Assembly: GCA_035539855.1 (NCBI GenBank)
Contig: DATLHO010000230.1
Location: 1-14,139 of the forward strand
Length of the DNA: 14,139 nt
DNA from: DATLHO01 sp035539855
Lineage (GTDB): Bacteria; Bacteroidota; Ignavibacteria; OLB7
Direction: 5' to 3'
The translations under genes and the position numbers were made by a program. The notes beneath the pieces are model-generated. The model saw only the letters and a list, made by a program, of their open reading frames with translations. It made no database searches and was not told where the DNA came from. Positions within the stretch are counted from its first letter, which is position 1. Each line of letters starts with the position of its first letter. This document shows, piece by piece, positions 7,114 through 13,502 of this stretch.

Positions 7114-7839
7114 CTACATCAGCATTCGCATTCCAGCAAGCACCAGCGCCGCGCCGATCACGAGCTCCAGCGTCGAGTCCTTTCCTCTGCGCGCGATGCG
7201 GATGCCGATGAGCGCACCGATCGCGCCGGAGACGGCGCCGATCATCCCGGGCAGCCACAGCGCGGAGTGAAGAGAGCCGCTCGCGGCGTAGGCGCCGAGG
7301 CGGGCCAGCGCGGTGATGCCGCCGATCGCGCCGTTGGTGGCCGCGACCTCGCGCGGCGACAGGGCTGCGGCCGAGAGCGCGGCGCTCTGCAGCGGTCCGT
7401 GACCACCTCCGAGCACCGCGGCCACGATGCCGCTGAGCACGCCGACGAGCGGGAACCACGCCTTGGACATGCGTAGCTGCGGGACCTCGACGTAGAGGCG
7501 CAGGACGTAGTACGACCCGAAGATCACCAGGACGATTCCGATCGCGCTGCGCAGCAGCTCCGGATCGAAGCCCTCGAACAGCCATGCGCCGATTGCCGCG
7601 CCGGGAATGATGCCGGCGGCGAACAGCAGGGCCTCGCGCACGCGCAGCCAGGGACGCACCATCACGATGCGCACGATGTTCCAGCCGAGCGGGATGATCG
7701 CCGACAGCAGCACCGCGTCGCGACTGTCCGCAGCGAGCACGAGGATCGGCAGCAGCAGCAGCACGCCTCCGAAGCCGGCAACCGTGTCGAGCGTGCCCGC
7801 GATCAGTGACCCGAGAGCGATTTCGAGATAGGATGGCAT
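7114..7839 (-). CDS. TauE/SafE (sulfite exporter/TSUP) family permease
   Basis: This 241-residue integral membrane protein has about seven or eight hydrophobic segments. It carries the two inverted half-signatures of the family: an N-terminal IAGTLDTVAGFGGVLLLLP (13-31) and a central GVLSGIVAAVLGGGHGPLQ segment. TSUP permeases move sulfur-containing anions or small organic acids such as sulfite, sulfoacetate or lactate across the inner membrane; the substrate here is unknown. The length is near the family norm and the frame is intact. It lies 72 bp downstream of the TPR gene on the same strand and could be co-transcribed with it. It converges with the AlbA_2 gene across 58 bp in which I see no strong terminator. 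No sulfur-metabolism gene is nearby to narrow the function. Confidence 0.88.
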   Translation of the reverse strand: MPSYLEIALGSLIAGTLDTVAGFGGVLLLLPILVLAADSRDAVLLSAIIPLGWNIVRIVMVRPWLRVREALLFAAGIIPGAAIGAWLFEGFDPELLRSAIGIVLVIFGSYYVLRLYVEVPQLRMSKAWFPLVGVLSGIVAAVLGGGHGPLQSAALSAAALSPREVAATNGAIGGITALARLGAYAASGSLHSALWLPGMIGAVSGAIGALIGIRIARRGKDSTLELVIGAALVLAGMRMLM

Positions 7840-7911
7840 AGGCCGGCGAACGCCGTACGGGCGAGGTCAGTGCGGAGAACGGAGGAGCGCGGAACGGTTG
7901 AGGTGCGGGCG

Positions 7912-8778
7912 TCAGTTGCCCGGCTGCTCGAGCTCGATGCGGCTGCCGAAGCGCTCGATCGCCGCCTCGGTGAGGTATCGCGCCGCAGGATGTCGGAAGA
8001 TCGGCATCGAGACGCACTTCTGGTACATCTCGCAGGCCTTGCGCGTATCGCCCATCGCGACGTACGTGTAGGCCATCTCCGCGTAGATCGTGTTGTTGTC
8101 GGGATACTGCCGGAGGATCTCCTCGAAGTGGCGGAGCGAGTCGGCGAACGAGGCCGGCGGGATCTTCACGAAGAAGACGTTCGCGAGCGCGCGCAGTCCG
8201 GGGTGCACGGCCGCGACCTCGCGGTGCCAGACGCCGAGCACGTAGTGGCCGACCCAGTGGTTGTCGATCAGGATCGCTCGCTCGGCGTGATAGCGGATCT
8301 CCCACGCCTTGAGGATGATCTGCTTCTGCGCGCCGCTGATGACCGCAAGGCGGCCGATCGCGCCGGCGAGCATCGAGTGGCCGATGGAGCTGTTCGGATT
8401 GAGCTCGAGCGCGCGCTCGGCCCAGTAGCGCATGCTCCGGATGTGATCGCCGTGACGCGGATGACCGATGCCGTGACCGAGGAAGTACGTCTGGTAGTAG
8501 TGCGCGCGCGCAAGGTGACCGCAGACCTCCGCCGATGGGTAGCGCGCGTAGATCGCCTCCCACAGCTCGATCGCACGGCGGCCGTCACCGGCCATCAGCG
8601 CACGGTAGCCGTCACGCAGATACTCCGGGATCGGCTCGGCGAACTCGCTCACGGCGGATGCGCCGTCGCGCGTCGTGCCGGAAGCCGTCGCGATGGTATG
8701 TTTGGGATTCATGTCCACGGTGCTTCCCGATCCATCGGACGGGCGACCGATGCGCGCCCAACTGAACGACTGGTTGTC
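7912..8778 (-). CDS. RMDN-like tetratricopeptide repeat protein
   Basis: The 288-residue product is a soluble helical-repeat protein. TPR-like units run from about residue 48 (PIPEYLRDGYRALMAGDGRR) through RYWAERALELNPNSS, ILKAWEIRYHAERAILIDNH and VGHYVLGVWHREVAAVHP to a canonical final TPR, SLRHFEEILRQYPDNNTIYA. The motif KAWEIRYHAERAILID...VLGVWHREVA followed by the FVKIPPASFADSLRHF segment is characteristic of the RMDN/FAM82-type TPR family, which is widespread in bacteria. No signal peptide is seen. Function is unknown; protein-protein interaction is inferred. The start is uncertain. ATG at 8778 is chosen; an in-frame TTG at 8793 and an ATG at 8712 are alternatives, and the first 40-45 residues are low-complexity and may be untranslated. 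It may form an operon with the TauE/SafE gene. Confidence 0.8.
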   Translation of the reverse strand, partial: DNQSFSWARIGRPSDGSGSTVDMNPKHTIATASGTTRDGASAVSEFAEPIPEYLRDGYRALMAGDGRRAIELWEAIYARYPSAEVCGHLARAHYYQTYFLGHGIGHPRHGDHIRSMRYWAERALELNPNSSIGHSMLAGAIGRLAVISGAQKQIILKAWEIRYHAERAILIDNHWVGHYVLGVWHREVAAVHPGLRALANVFFVKIPPASFADSLRHFEEILRQYPDNNTIYAEMAYTYVAMGDTRKACEMYQKCVSMPIFRHPAARYLTEAAIERFGSRIELEQPGN

Positions 8779-8990
8779 CATACGTGCCAACACTTCTCAA
8801 CGGAACTGGACGTCGAAGCAGTACGGTCGGCGATCCGCGACGCGCCAGAGACGCACGCCGAATGACGACCCGGAACCAGCCGCGAAAGCTGTCAATGCCC
8901 GATGACAATTCTACAACGGACGGGACCCGGCTGGTGTAACATTCTGTCGGGTTTCGGCCCCTGTTGCCGGTCCTTACACGCAACCTTCGA

Positions 8991-9641
8991 ATGCTTCCAA
9001 TTCTCGACATCGTCGCCGACGAGGCGCTCGCCACAACGAAGTTCGCCTGCGACCTCGGCGCCTGTAAGGGCGCCTGCTGCACGATGCCCGGAGGCCGAGG
9101 CGCGCCCGTCGACGACACCGAGGTCGACGCGCTCCGAGCATCCGTCGACGCAGCTCTTCCCTACCTCGACCAGCGCAACCAGGAGATCATCCGCACGCTC
9201 GGTCCCCTCGAGGGTCGCGACGGCGACTGGGCGACGCGCTGCATCGACAACCGCGACTGCGTCTTCGTCTACTACGACAACACCGTCGCCAAGTGCGCAA
9301 TCGAGCGCGCGCACTTCAACGGCGAGACGCCGTTTCGAAAGCCGATCAGTTGCCACCTCTTCCCGATCCGCGTCTCGGAGGTCCTCGGCGGAGCATACCT
9401 GCGCTACGAGCGTATCCCCGAGTGCGATCAGGCGCTCGTCAACGGCGAGCGCAGGAACATCCCCCTGTACCGCTTTCTCAAGGATGCGCTGACGCGGGCG
9501 TTCGGCAGGGAGACCTATGAAGCGCTCGTGCGGCAGATCGAGTCACGCATCGTGACGGGCGCGAAGACTCCGTCAGGGAAGGGCTCGTCAGCGAAGACCT
9601 CGTCCGCGAAGACCTCGCCCGCGAAGCGCCGCCGGCGCTAG
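8991..9641 (+). CDS. DUF3109 family cysteine-rich protein (YkgJ-like, putative metal/Fe-S binding)
   Basis: The 216-residue protein has nine cysteines in the family pattern. CDLGACKGACC (Cys20, 25, 29, 30) is followed by Cys84, Cys90, Cys102, Cys121 (PISCHLFPIR) and Cys145 (RIPECDQAL). The CxxxxCxxxCC head and the SCHLFPIR segment match DUF3109/YkgJ-like zinc- or iron-sulfur-binding proteins, a family typical of Bacteroidota. The biochemical function is unknown. The ATG at 8991 was preferred over an in-frame TTG at 8964, because the MLPILDIV start gives the expected distance to the cysteine motif. The last 28 residues form a basic, low-complexity tail of repeated KTSSA/KTSPA units ending RRRR, encoded by 15-bp DNA repeats; this looks lineage-specific. 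A strong terminator follows 20 bp after the stop, so the gene is probably monocistronic. Confidence 0.87.
   Translation: MLPILDIVADEALATTKFACDLGACKGACCTMPGGRGAPVDDTEVDALRASVDAALPYLDQRNQEIIRTLGPLEGRDGDWATRCIDNRDCVFVYYDNTVAKCAIERAHFNGETPFRKPISCHLFPIRVSEVLGGAYLRYERIPECDQALVNGERRNIPLYRFLKDALTRAFGRETYEALVRQIESRIVTGAKTPSGKGSSAKTSSAKTSPAKRRRR
9591..9626 (+). repeat. 15-bp tandem coding repeat at the 3' end of the DUF3109 gene
   Basis: Two units, GCGAAGACCTCGTCC and GCGAAGACCTCGCCC, plus a partial GCGAAG lie back to back. A degenerate related unit occurs at 9561-9575. They are in frame (5 codons) and encode the repeated AKTSS/AKTSP tail, so copy-number change would alter tail length without a frameshift. 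Confidence 0.7.
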
Positions 9642-9661
9642 CGGGATCTCGCCCGATACAC

Positions 9662-9706
9662 GTCGCGCGGAGCGCCCGTCGAGCGCTCCGCGCGACTTTT
9701 TCTTTT
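9662..9706 (+). terminator. Intrinsic terminator after the DUF3109 gene
   Basis: A perfect 14-bp GC-rich stem (9662-9675 GTCGCGCGGAGCGC with 9683-9696 GCGCTCCGCGCGAC) encloses a 7-nt loop. It is followed at once by TTTTTCTTTT (9697-9706). This is a textbook Rho-independent terminator on the plus strand, 20 bp after the DUF3109 stop codon, and it separates that gene from rpoN. Confidence 0.92.
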
Positions 9707-9747
9707 CGCCCATTCCGCCACGAAACGCCGCATTTTCCACCTCCCCC

Positions 9748-9778
9748 TTGCGTTCGGCCGATCGAGGTCGTTCCTTTG
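9748..9778 (+). promoter_or_regulatory. Possible Bacteroidota-type promoter for rpoN
   Basis: TTG (9748-9750) is separated by 20 bp from TTCCTTTG (9771-9778). That approximates the TTTG-N19-21-TAnnTTTG promoter of Bacteroidota with one mismatch in the -7 box. It lies downstream of the DUF3109 terminator and 53 bp before the rpoN start, so it is well placed. The match is weak, and no TATCTT box occurs here. Confidence 0.3.
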
Positions 9779-9831
9779 GCATGATTGCTGATTCGAGTTC
9801 GGTCAATCGCACTTCTTGAGTCGCTTCAATC

Positions 9832-11817
9832 ATGCTATCACTTTCGCAGAGACAGTCTCTCCAGCAACGGTTGTCGCCGCAGCAGGTCCAGTATCTGAAG
9901 ATGCTGCAGCTGCCGGTGATCGCTCTGGAGCAGCGGATAAAGCAGGAGATCGAGGTCAACCCGATGCTCGAGGAGCTCTCCGACGTCGCCCAGGAGGTCG
10001 AGGCCGATGCGGAGTTCGAGCCGGAGACCGAGGAGGTCGCCGCAATCAACGAGCGTCGCAACGAGACCAAGGAGGAGCCGGCGCCGACGACCGAGGAGGC
10101 GCCGCAGGAGGAGAAGGGCGACGTCGAGTGGGAGGAGTTCTTTGCCGACCAGTACGACGACTACAAGTCCTCCGCCTTCAATGATCCCGACGACGAGGAC
10201 CAGGAGGAATTCCCGCAGCGCTCGGAAGTGACGCTTTCTGAGCAGCTTCTGGCGCAGCTTCGGATGCAGCCGATCACCGACGACGAGCTCGCGCTTGCCG
10301 AGGAGATCATCGGCAACATCGACGAGCACGGGTATTTGCGGCGCGACCTCGGCGAGATCGTCGACGACCTCAACAAGTTTCTCTCGCTGACGCAGCAGGC
10401 AACCGAGCAGGCCGACGGCCATCAGCTCGGTGACGGACACTTCGACGCCTACGAGGAGGTCGTCTCCGACGCGCCGTTCGGGCGCGAGCGTCTGCTGTCG
10501 CATCTGCTCGACGACTCGGTCGACGGCAACGACGAGCGTCGCCGCGGCGACGACGAGGACGAGCCGATCGTCGACGCGTTCGCCGTCAGCTTCGACGACG
10601 ACGATGACGACCTGGGACCGCGCGGCGGTGCCCATCGCAACGGCTCGACCCAGCACGGCGACACCGCGACGGTCGAGGCTCCGGCGGCCACGACTACGGC
10701 CGCGACGAACGCCTCGATGTCGATCGAGGAGATGTCGCAGTTGTCGATCGAGGATCTCGCGCGCATGCTCGAGCAGGGCACGTCCTCGATGGCCTCGCGG
10801 CTCGAGAGCGTGGTCACGGCCCGCAAGCCTCTGCCCGAGGCGGCCGCCGGTGAGCGGCCGACGATCGAGGTCTTCACGTTCGACGAGGCGGAGCGCGTCC
10901 TGCGCCGCATCCAGCGCCTGGAGCCTCCGGGCATCGGCGCGCGCGATCTGCGCGAGTGCCTGCTGGTGCAGTTGGAGATGCAGCGCGATCGCAGCGACGC
11001 GCACGCGCTGGCCTACCGCATCATCGACGAGACGTATTCCGAGTTCACGATGAAGCACTTCGAGAAGATCTGCGATCGACTCAAGTGCACGACAGAAACA
11101 CTCCGCGACGCGATGGAAGTCGTCCGTTGCCTCAACCCCAAGCCCGGCGAGGGGTCGGTGGCCATGATCAACGACAACTATCTGACGCCGGACTTCGTCA
11201 TCGAGCGTGACGAAGAGGATTTCATCATCGTCCCGAACGACCGCCACATCCCGACGCTGCGCATCAATCGCGCCTATCAGGAGCTGATGCGCCGTGGCAA
11301 GGCGAAGAAGAACGGGATCGATCGCGACACGCGGAAGTTCCTGCGCGAGAAGTTCGAGGCGGCCAAGTGGTTCATCGCCTCGATCCAGCAGCGCCGGCAG
11401 ACGATGATGAAGGTCATGCGCGCGATCGTCGATCTGCAGCGCGACTTCTTCGTCGGCGGACCGAACTTCATCCGTCCGATGATCTACAAGGACGTTGCCG
11501 AGCGCATCGGCATGGACATCTCGACGGTCTGCCGCGTCGTCAACGGCAAGTACGTGCAGACCGACTACGGCACCTTTGAACTGCGCTACTTCTTCAGTGA
11601 GAAGCTCGAGACGACCAGCGGCGAGGAGGTCTCGACGAAGATCGTCAAGGCCCGCATCCATGAGCTGATCGAGGCCGAGGACAAGCACAAGCCGCTGTCC
11701 GACGACGCGATCTCGAAGATGATGAAGAAGGCCGGCTACTTCGTCGCCCGGCGTACGGTCGCGAAGTACCGCGAGCAGATGAACATCCCGGTGGCACGCC
11801 TGCGACGCGCGCTCTAG
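9832..11817 (+). CDS. rpoN: RNA polymerase sigma-54 factor with an enlarged core-binding domain
   Basis: The 661-residue protein directs RNA polymerase to -24/-12 promoters that need AAA+ activators. Region I is the N-terminal Gln/Leu-rich LSLSQRQSLQQRLSPQQVQY (2-21) through about 50. An acidic region II covers about 50-130. The core-binding domain is in two pieces: 134-185 (LSEQLLAQLRMQPITDDELA, NIDEHGYLRRDL) and 346-440 (VFTFDEAERVLRRIQRLEPP, GIGARDLRECLLVQLE). The DNA-binding region holds the helix-turn-helix KDVAERIGMDISTVCRVVNG (553-572) and the diagnostic RpoN box ARRTVAKYRE (639-648). Typical sigma-54 is about 430-500 residues. The excess comes mainly from an acidic, Ala/Thr-rich low-complexity insertion at about 186-345, in frame with no sign of frameshift. 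The gene is flanked by intrinsic terminators and is probably monocistronic. Confidence 0.96.
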   Translation: MLSLSQRQSLQQRLSPQQVQYLKMLQLPVIALEQRIKQEIEVNPMLEELSDVAQEVEADAEFEPETEEVAAINERRNETKEEPAPTTEEAPQEEKGDVEWEEFFADQYDDYKSSAFNDPDDEDQEEFPQRSEVTLSEQLLAQLRMQPITDDELALAEEIIGNIDEHGYLRRDLGEIVDDLNKFLSLTQQATEQADGHQLGDGHFDAYEEVVSDAPFGRERLLSHLLDDSVDGNDERRRGDDEDEPIVDAFAVSFDDDDDDLGPRGGAHRNGSTQHGDTATVEAPAATTTAATNASMSIEEMSQLSIEDLARMLEQGTSSMASRLESVVTARKPLPEAAAGERPTIEVFTFDEAERVLRRIQRLEPPGIGARDLRECLLVQLEMQRDRSDAHALAYRIIDETYSEFTMKHFEKICDRLKCTTETLRDAMEVVRCLNPKPGEGSVAMINDNYLTPDFVIERDEEDFIIVPNDRHIPTLRINRAYQELMRRGKAKKNGIDRDTRKFLREKFEAAKWFIASIQQRRQTMMKVMRAIVDLQRDFFVGGPNFIRPMIYKDVAERIGMDISTVCRVVNGKYVQTDYGTFELRYFFSEKLETTSGEEVSTKIVKARIHELIEAEDKHKPLSDDAISKMMKKAGYFVARRTVAKYREQMNIPVARLRRAL

Positions 11818-11850
11818 AGCCGCACTGTGGTGGACATCGTGGAAACGACG

Positions 11851-11885
11851 ACAGAAAGACCGAGCGATCGGTCTTTCTGTTTTCT
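11851..11885 (+). terminator. Intrinsic terminator after rpoN
   Basis: A perfect 13-bp stem (11851-11863 ACAGAAAGACCGA with 11868-11880 TCGGTCTTTCTGT) is closed by a GCGA tetraloop of the GNRA type. It is followed by TTTCT and lies 34 bp after the rpoN stop. The stem is less GC-rich than the DUF3109 terminator and the T tract is short, but position and symmetry support termination. Confidence 0.8.
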
Positions 11886-11886
11886 A

Positions 11887-11963
11887 GGGACAGGCCGGAG
11901 GCCAGGGGACAGCTGCGCAGGGGACAGCTGCGCAGGGGACAGCTGCGCAGGGGACGGCTGCGA
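11887..11963. repeat. GGGACAG tandem array separated by short palindromes
   Basis: GGGACAG occurs at 11887, 11906, 11921 and 11936, with a diverged GGGACGG at 11951. The last four follow a strict 15-bp period. The spacers between them are the perfect 8-bp palindrome CTGCGCAG (11913-11920, 11928-11935, 11943-11950). The first spacer is a different inverted repeat, GGCCGGAGGCC. Neighbouring palindromes can pair to give hairpins presenting GGGACAG in the loop. The array lies immediately after the rpoN terminator and has no coding function that I can support. Confidence 0.8.
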
Positions 11964-11981
11964 TGTACTGGTAATGTCTGC

Positions 11982-12039
11982 ACCTCCCTCATCCCTCGCC
12001 CCTCTCCGTATTCGGAGAGGGGGGCCGGGGGGGTGAGGT
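11982..12039. repeat. REP-like imperfect inverted repeat upstream of hslU
   Basis: The core is a perfect 10-bp stem, CCCCTCTCCG (11999-12008) with CGGAGAGGGG (12013-12022), closed by a TATT loop. Looser outer arms (ACCTCCCTCATCCCTCG and GGCCGGGGGGGTGAGGT) extend the symmetry to about 58 bp. The C/T-rich left and G/A-rich right arms resemble the dispersed REP-type palindromes with CCCTCTCC arms seen in many bacterial genomes; that family link is from memory. It ends 4 bp before the TATCTT box of hslU. Confidence 0.65.
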
Positions 12040-12043
12040 TGCG

Positions 12044-12050
12044 TATCTTG
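12044..12050 (+). promoter_or_regulatory. Putative promoter -7 box (GTATCTTG) for hslU
   Basis: GTATCTTG lies 27 bp before the hslU ATG, almost the same distance as the RraA copy, and matches TAnnTTTG at seven of eight positions. The sequence where a -33 box should be falls inside the G-rich arm of the REP-like repeat, so insertion of that repeat may have displaced or replaced the upstream promoter element. Confidence 0.5.
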
Positions 12051-12077
12051 GGGGTCCACTCGCACAACTGAGAAGAA

Positions 12078-13502
12078 ATGAACCTCGAGAATCATCAGGT
12101 CAGGCTCAATGTCGGCGAGCTTACGCCGCGGCAGATCGTTGCGGAGCTCGACAAATACATCGTCGGTCAGCATAATGCCAAGCGGTCGGTCGCTATCGCT
12201 TTGCGGAATCGGTGGCGGCGGCAGCAGGTCGTCGGGACGATGCGCGAGGAGATCATGCCGAACAACATCATCATGATCGGCCCGACCGGCTGCGGCAAGA
12301 CAGAGATCGCGCGGCGGCTTGCGAAGCTCTCCGGCGCTCCGTTCGTCAAGGTCGAGGCGACCAAGTTCACCGAGGTCGGCTATGTCGGCCGCGACGTCGA
12401 GTCGATCATTCGTGACCTCGCCGAGATCAGTGTCGCCATGGTTCGCGCCGAGCACGCGACGCGCATGCAGGAGGACGCCGAGACGCACGTCGAGGAGCGA
12501 CTCCTCTCGCTGCTGCAGCCCGAGGAGTCGAACGTCTCGTTCGCGATGCCGTTCATGATTCCGGGCATGGCCGTGCAGCCTCCGCAGCAGTCGCCCGAGG
12601 AGATCGAGCGCCGCCGCCAGCAGCGCGAGGAGCTCCGCCTGCGCCTGCGCTCCGGCGAGCTCGAGTCCGTGCTCGTCGAGCTCGAGGTCGCCGACGAGAC
12701 GCAGAGCTCGCAGATGGCCTCGATGTTCACGCAGATGGCCGGCGACGAGATGGGTCGCGGCCTTCAGGAGCTCATGAGCGGCATGATGCCGAAGCGCACG
12801 CAGCGCCGGCAGATGCCTCTCGGCGACGCGCGACGCTACATCGTCACCGAGGAGACCCAGCGACTCGTCGACAACGAGGCGGTCATTCGCGAAGCGGTCG
12901 AGCGCGCCGAGAACTCCGGCATCGTCTTCCTCGACGAGATCGACAAGGTCGCCGGTGTCGGCGGCGGCAGCGGTCCCGACGTCTCGCGCGAGGGCGTTCA
13001 GCGCGACCTGCTTCCGGTTGTCGAAGGCACGACGGTCAACACCAAGTACGGTCCGGTGCGCAGCGATCACGTGCTGTTCATCGCCTCGGGCGCGTTCCAC
13101 ATCTCGAAGCCGAGCGACCTGCTGCCCGAGCTGCAGGGCCGCTTTCCGATCCGCGTCGAGCTCGACTCGCTCAACGCCGAGGACTTCGCGCAGATCCTGA
13201 CGATCACCGAGAACGCGCTCGTCAAGCAGTACAAGGCGCTGCTCGGCTCCGAAGGCATCGAGCTGCACTTCACCGACGACGGCATCCAGGAGATTGCACG
13301 AGTCGCCGCCGACGTCAACCAGGATGTCGAGGACATCGGCGCGCGCCGCCTGCACACCGTGCTGACGACGCTGCTCGAGGATACCCTCTTCGACGCTCCT
13401 GACAGCGTCCCGGAAGGCCGTGTCGTCATCGACCGCGAATTCGTTCGCGCGGAGGTCGGCATCATCGCCGAGAGCAAGGAGCGGAGCCGCTATGTCCTCT
13501 AG
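12078..13502 (+). CDS. hslU: ATP-dependent protease ATPase subunit HslU (ClpY)
   Basis: The 474-residue AAA+ unfoldase feeds substrates to the HslV peptidase in the cytoplasm. Visible motifs are the N-terminal TPRQIVAELDKYIVGQHNAK, Walker A GPTGCGKT (68-75), the pore motif GYVG (101-104), an I-domain of about 105-245, Walker B IVFLDEIDK (282-290), the arginine finger region GRFPIRVEL (Arg355), sensor-2 GARR (421-424) and the C-terminal RSRYVL that docks into HslV. E. coli HslU is 443 residues, so this copy is slightly longer, mainly in the I-domain. Walker A has Cys where Val is usual; the catalytic Lys and Thr are intact. No hslV lies next to it, although the two genes are adjacent in many bacteria. 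The following lipoprotein gene overlaps its last 11 bp. Confidence 0.96.
   Translation: MNLENHQVRLNVGELTPRQIVAELDKYIVGQHNAKRSVAIALRNRWRRQQVVGTMREEIMPNNIIMIGPTGCGKTEIARRLAKLSGAPFVKVEATKFTEVGYVGRDVESIIRDLAEISVAMVRAEHATRMQEDAETHVEERLLSLLQPEESNVSFAMPFMIPGMAVQPPQQSPEEIERRRQQREELRLRLRSGELESVLVELEVADETQSSQMASMFTQMAGDEMGRGLQELMSGMMPKRTQRRQMPLGDARRYIVTEETQRLVDNEAVIREAVERAENSGIVFLDEIDKVAGVGGGSGPDVSREGVQRDLLPVVEGTTVNTKYGPVRSDHVLFIASGAFHISKPSDLLPELQGRFPIRVELDSLNAEDFAQILTITENALVKQYKALLGSEGIELHFTDDGIQEIARVAADVNQDVEDIGARRLHTVLTTLLEDTLFDAPDSVPEGRVVIDREFVRAEVGIIAESKERSRYVL

Noticed and set aside
7040..8563. 507-codon minus-strand open frame spanning the TPR and TauE/SafE genes
   Set aside because: It is an alternative frame of two well-supported genes, with Arg-rich composition and no motif.
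8890..8895. Perfect TTGACA on the minus strand as a -35 box for the TPR gene
   Set aside because: No -10-like hexamer lies 16-19 bp downstream and it is more than 100 bp from the start; I found no convincing promoter in the 8779-8990 spacer.
9838..11688. 616-codon open frame antisense to rpoN
   Set aside because: It is a Leu/Arg/Asp-rich shadow of the high-GC rpoN codons, with no recognisable domain, and rpoN is certain on the other strand.
11887..11963. CRISPR array
   Set aside because: The 15-bp period and 7-8 nt spacers that are themselves repeated are far too short and uniform; no cas genes are present.
11827..12036. Small open frame encoding repeated GDSCA
   Set aside because: It is only the translation of the 15-bp tandem repeat and terminator; no start signal or family.
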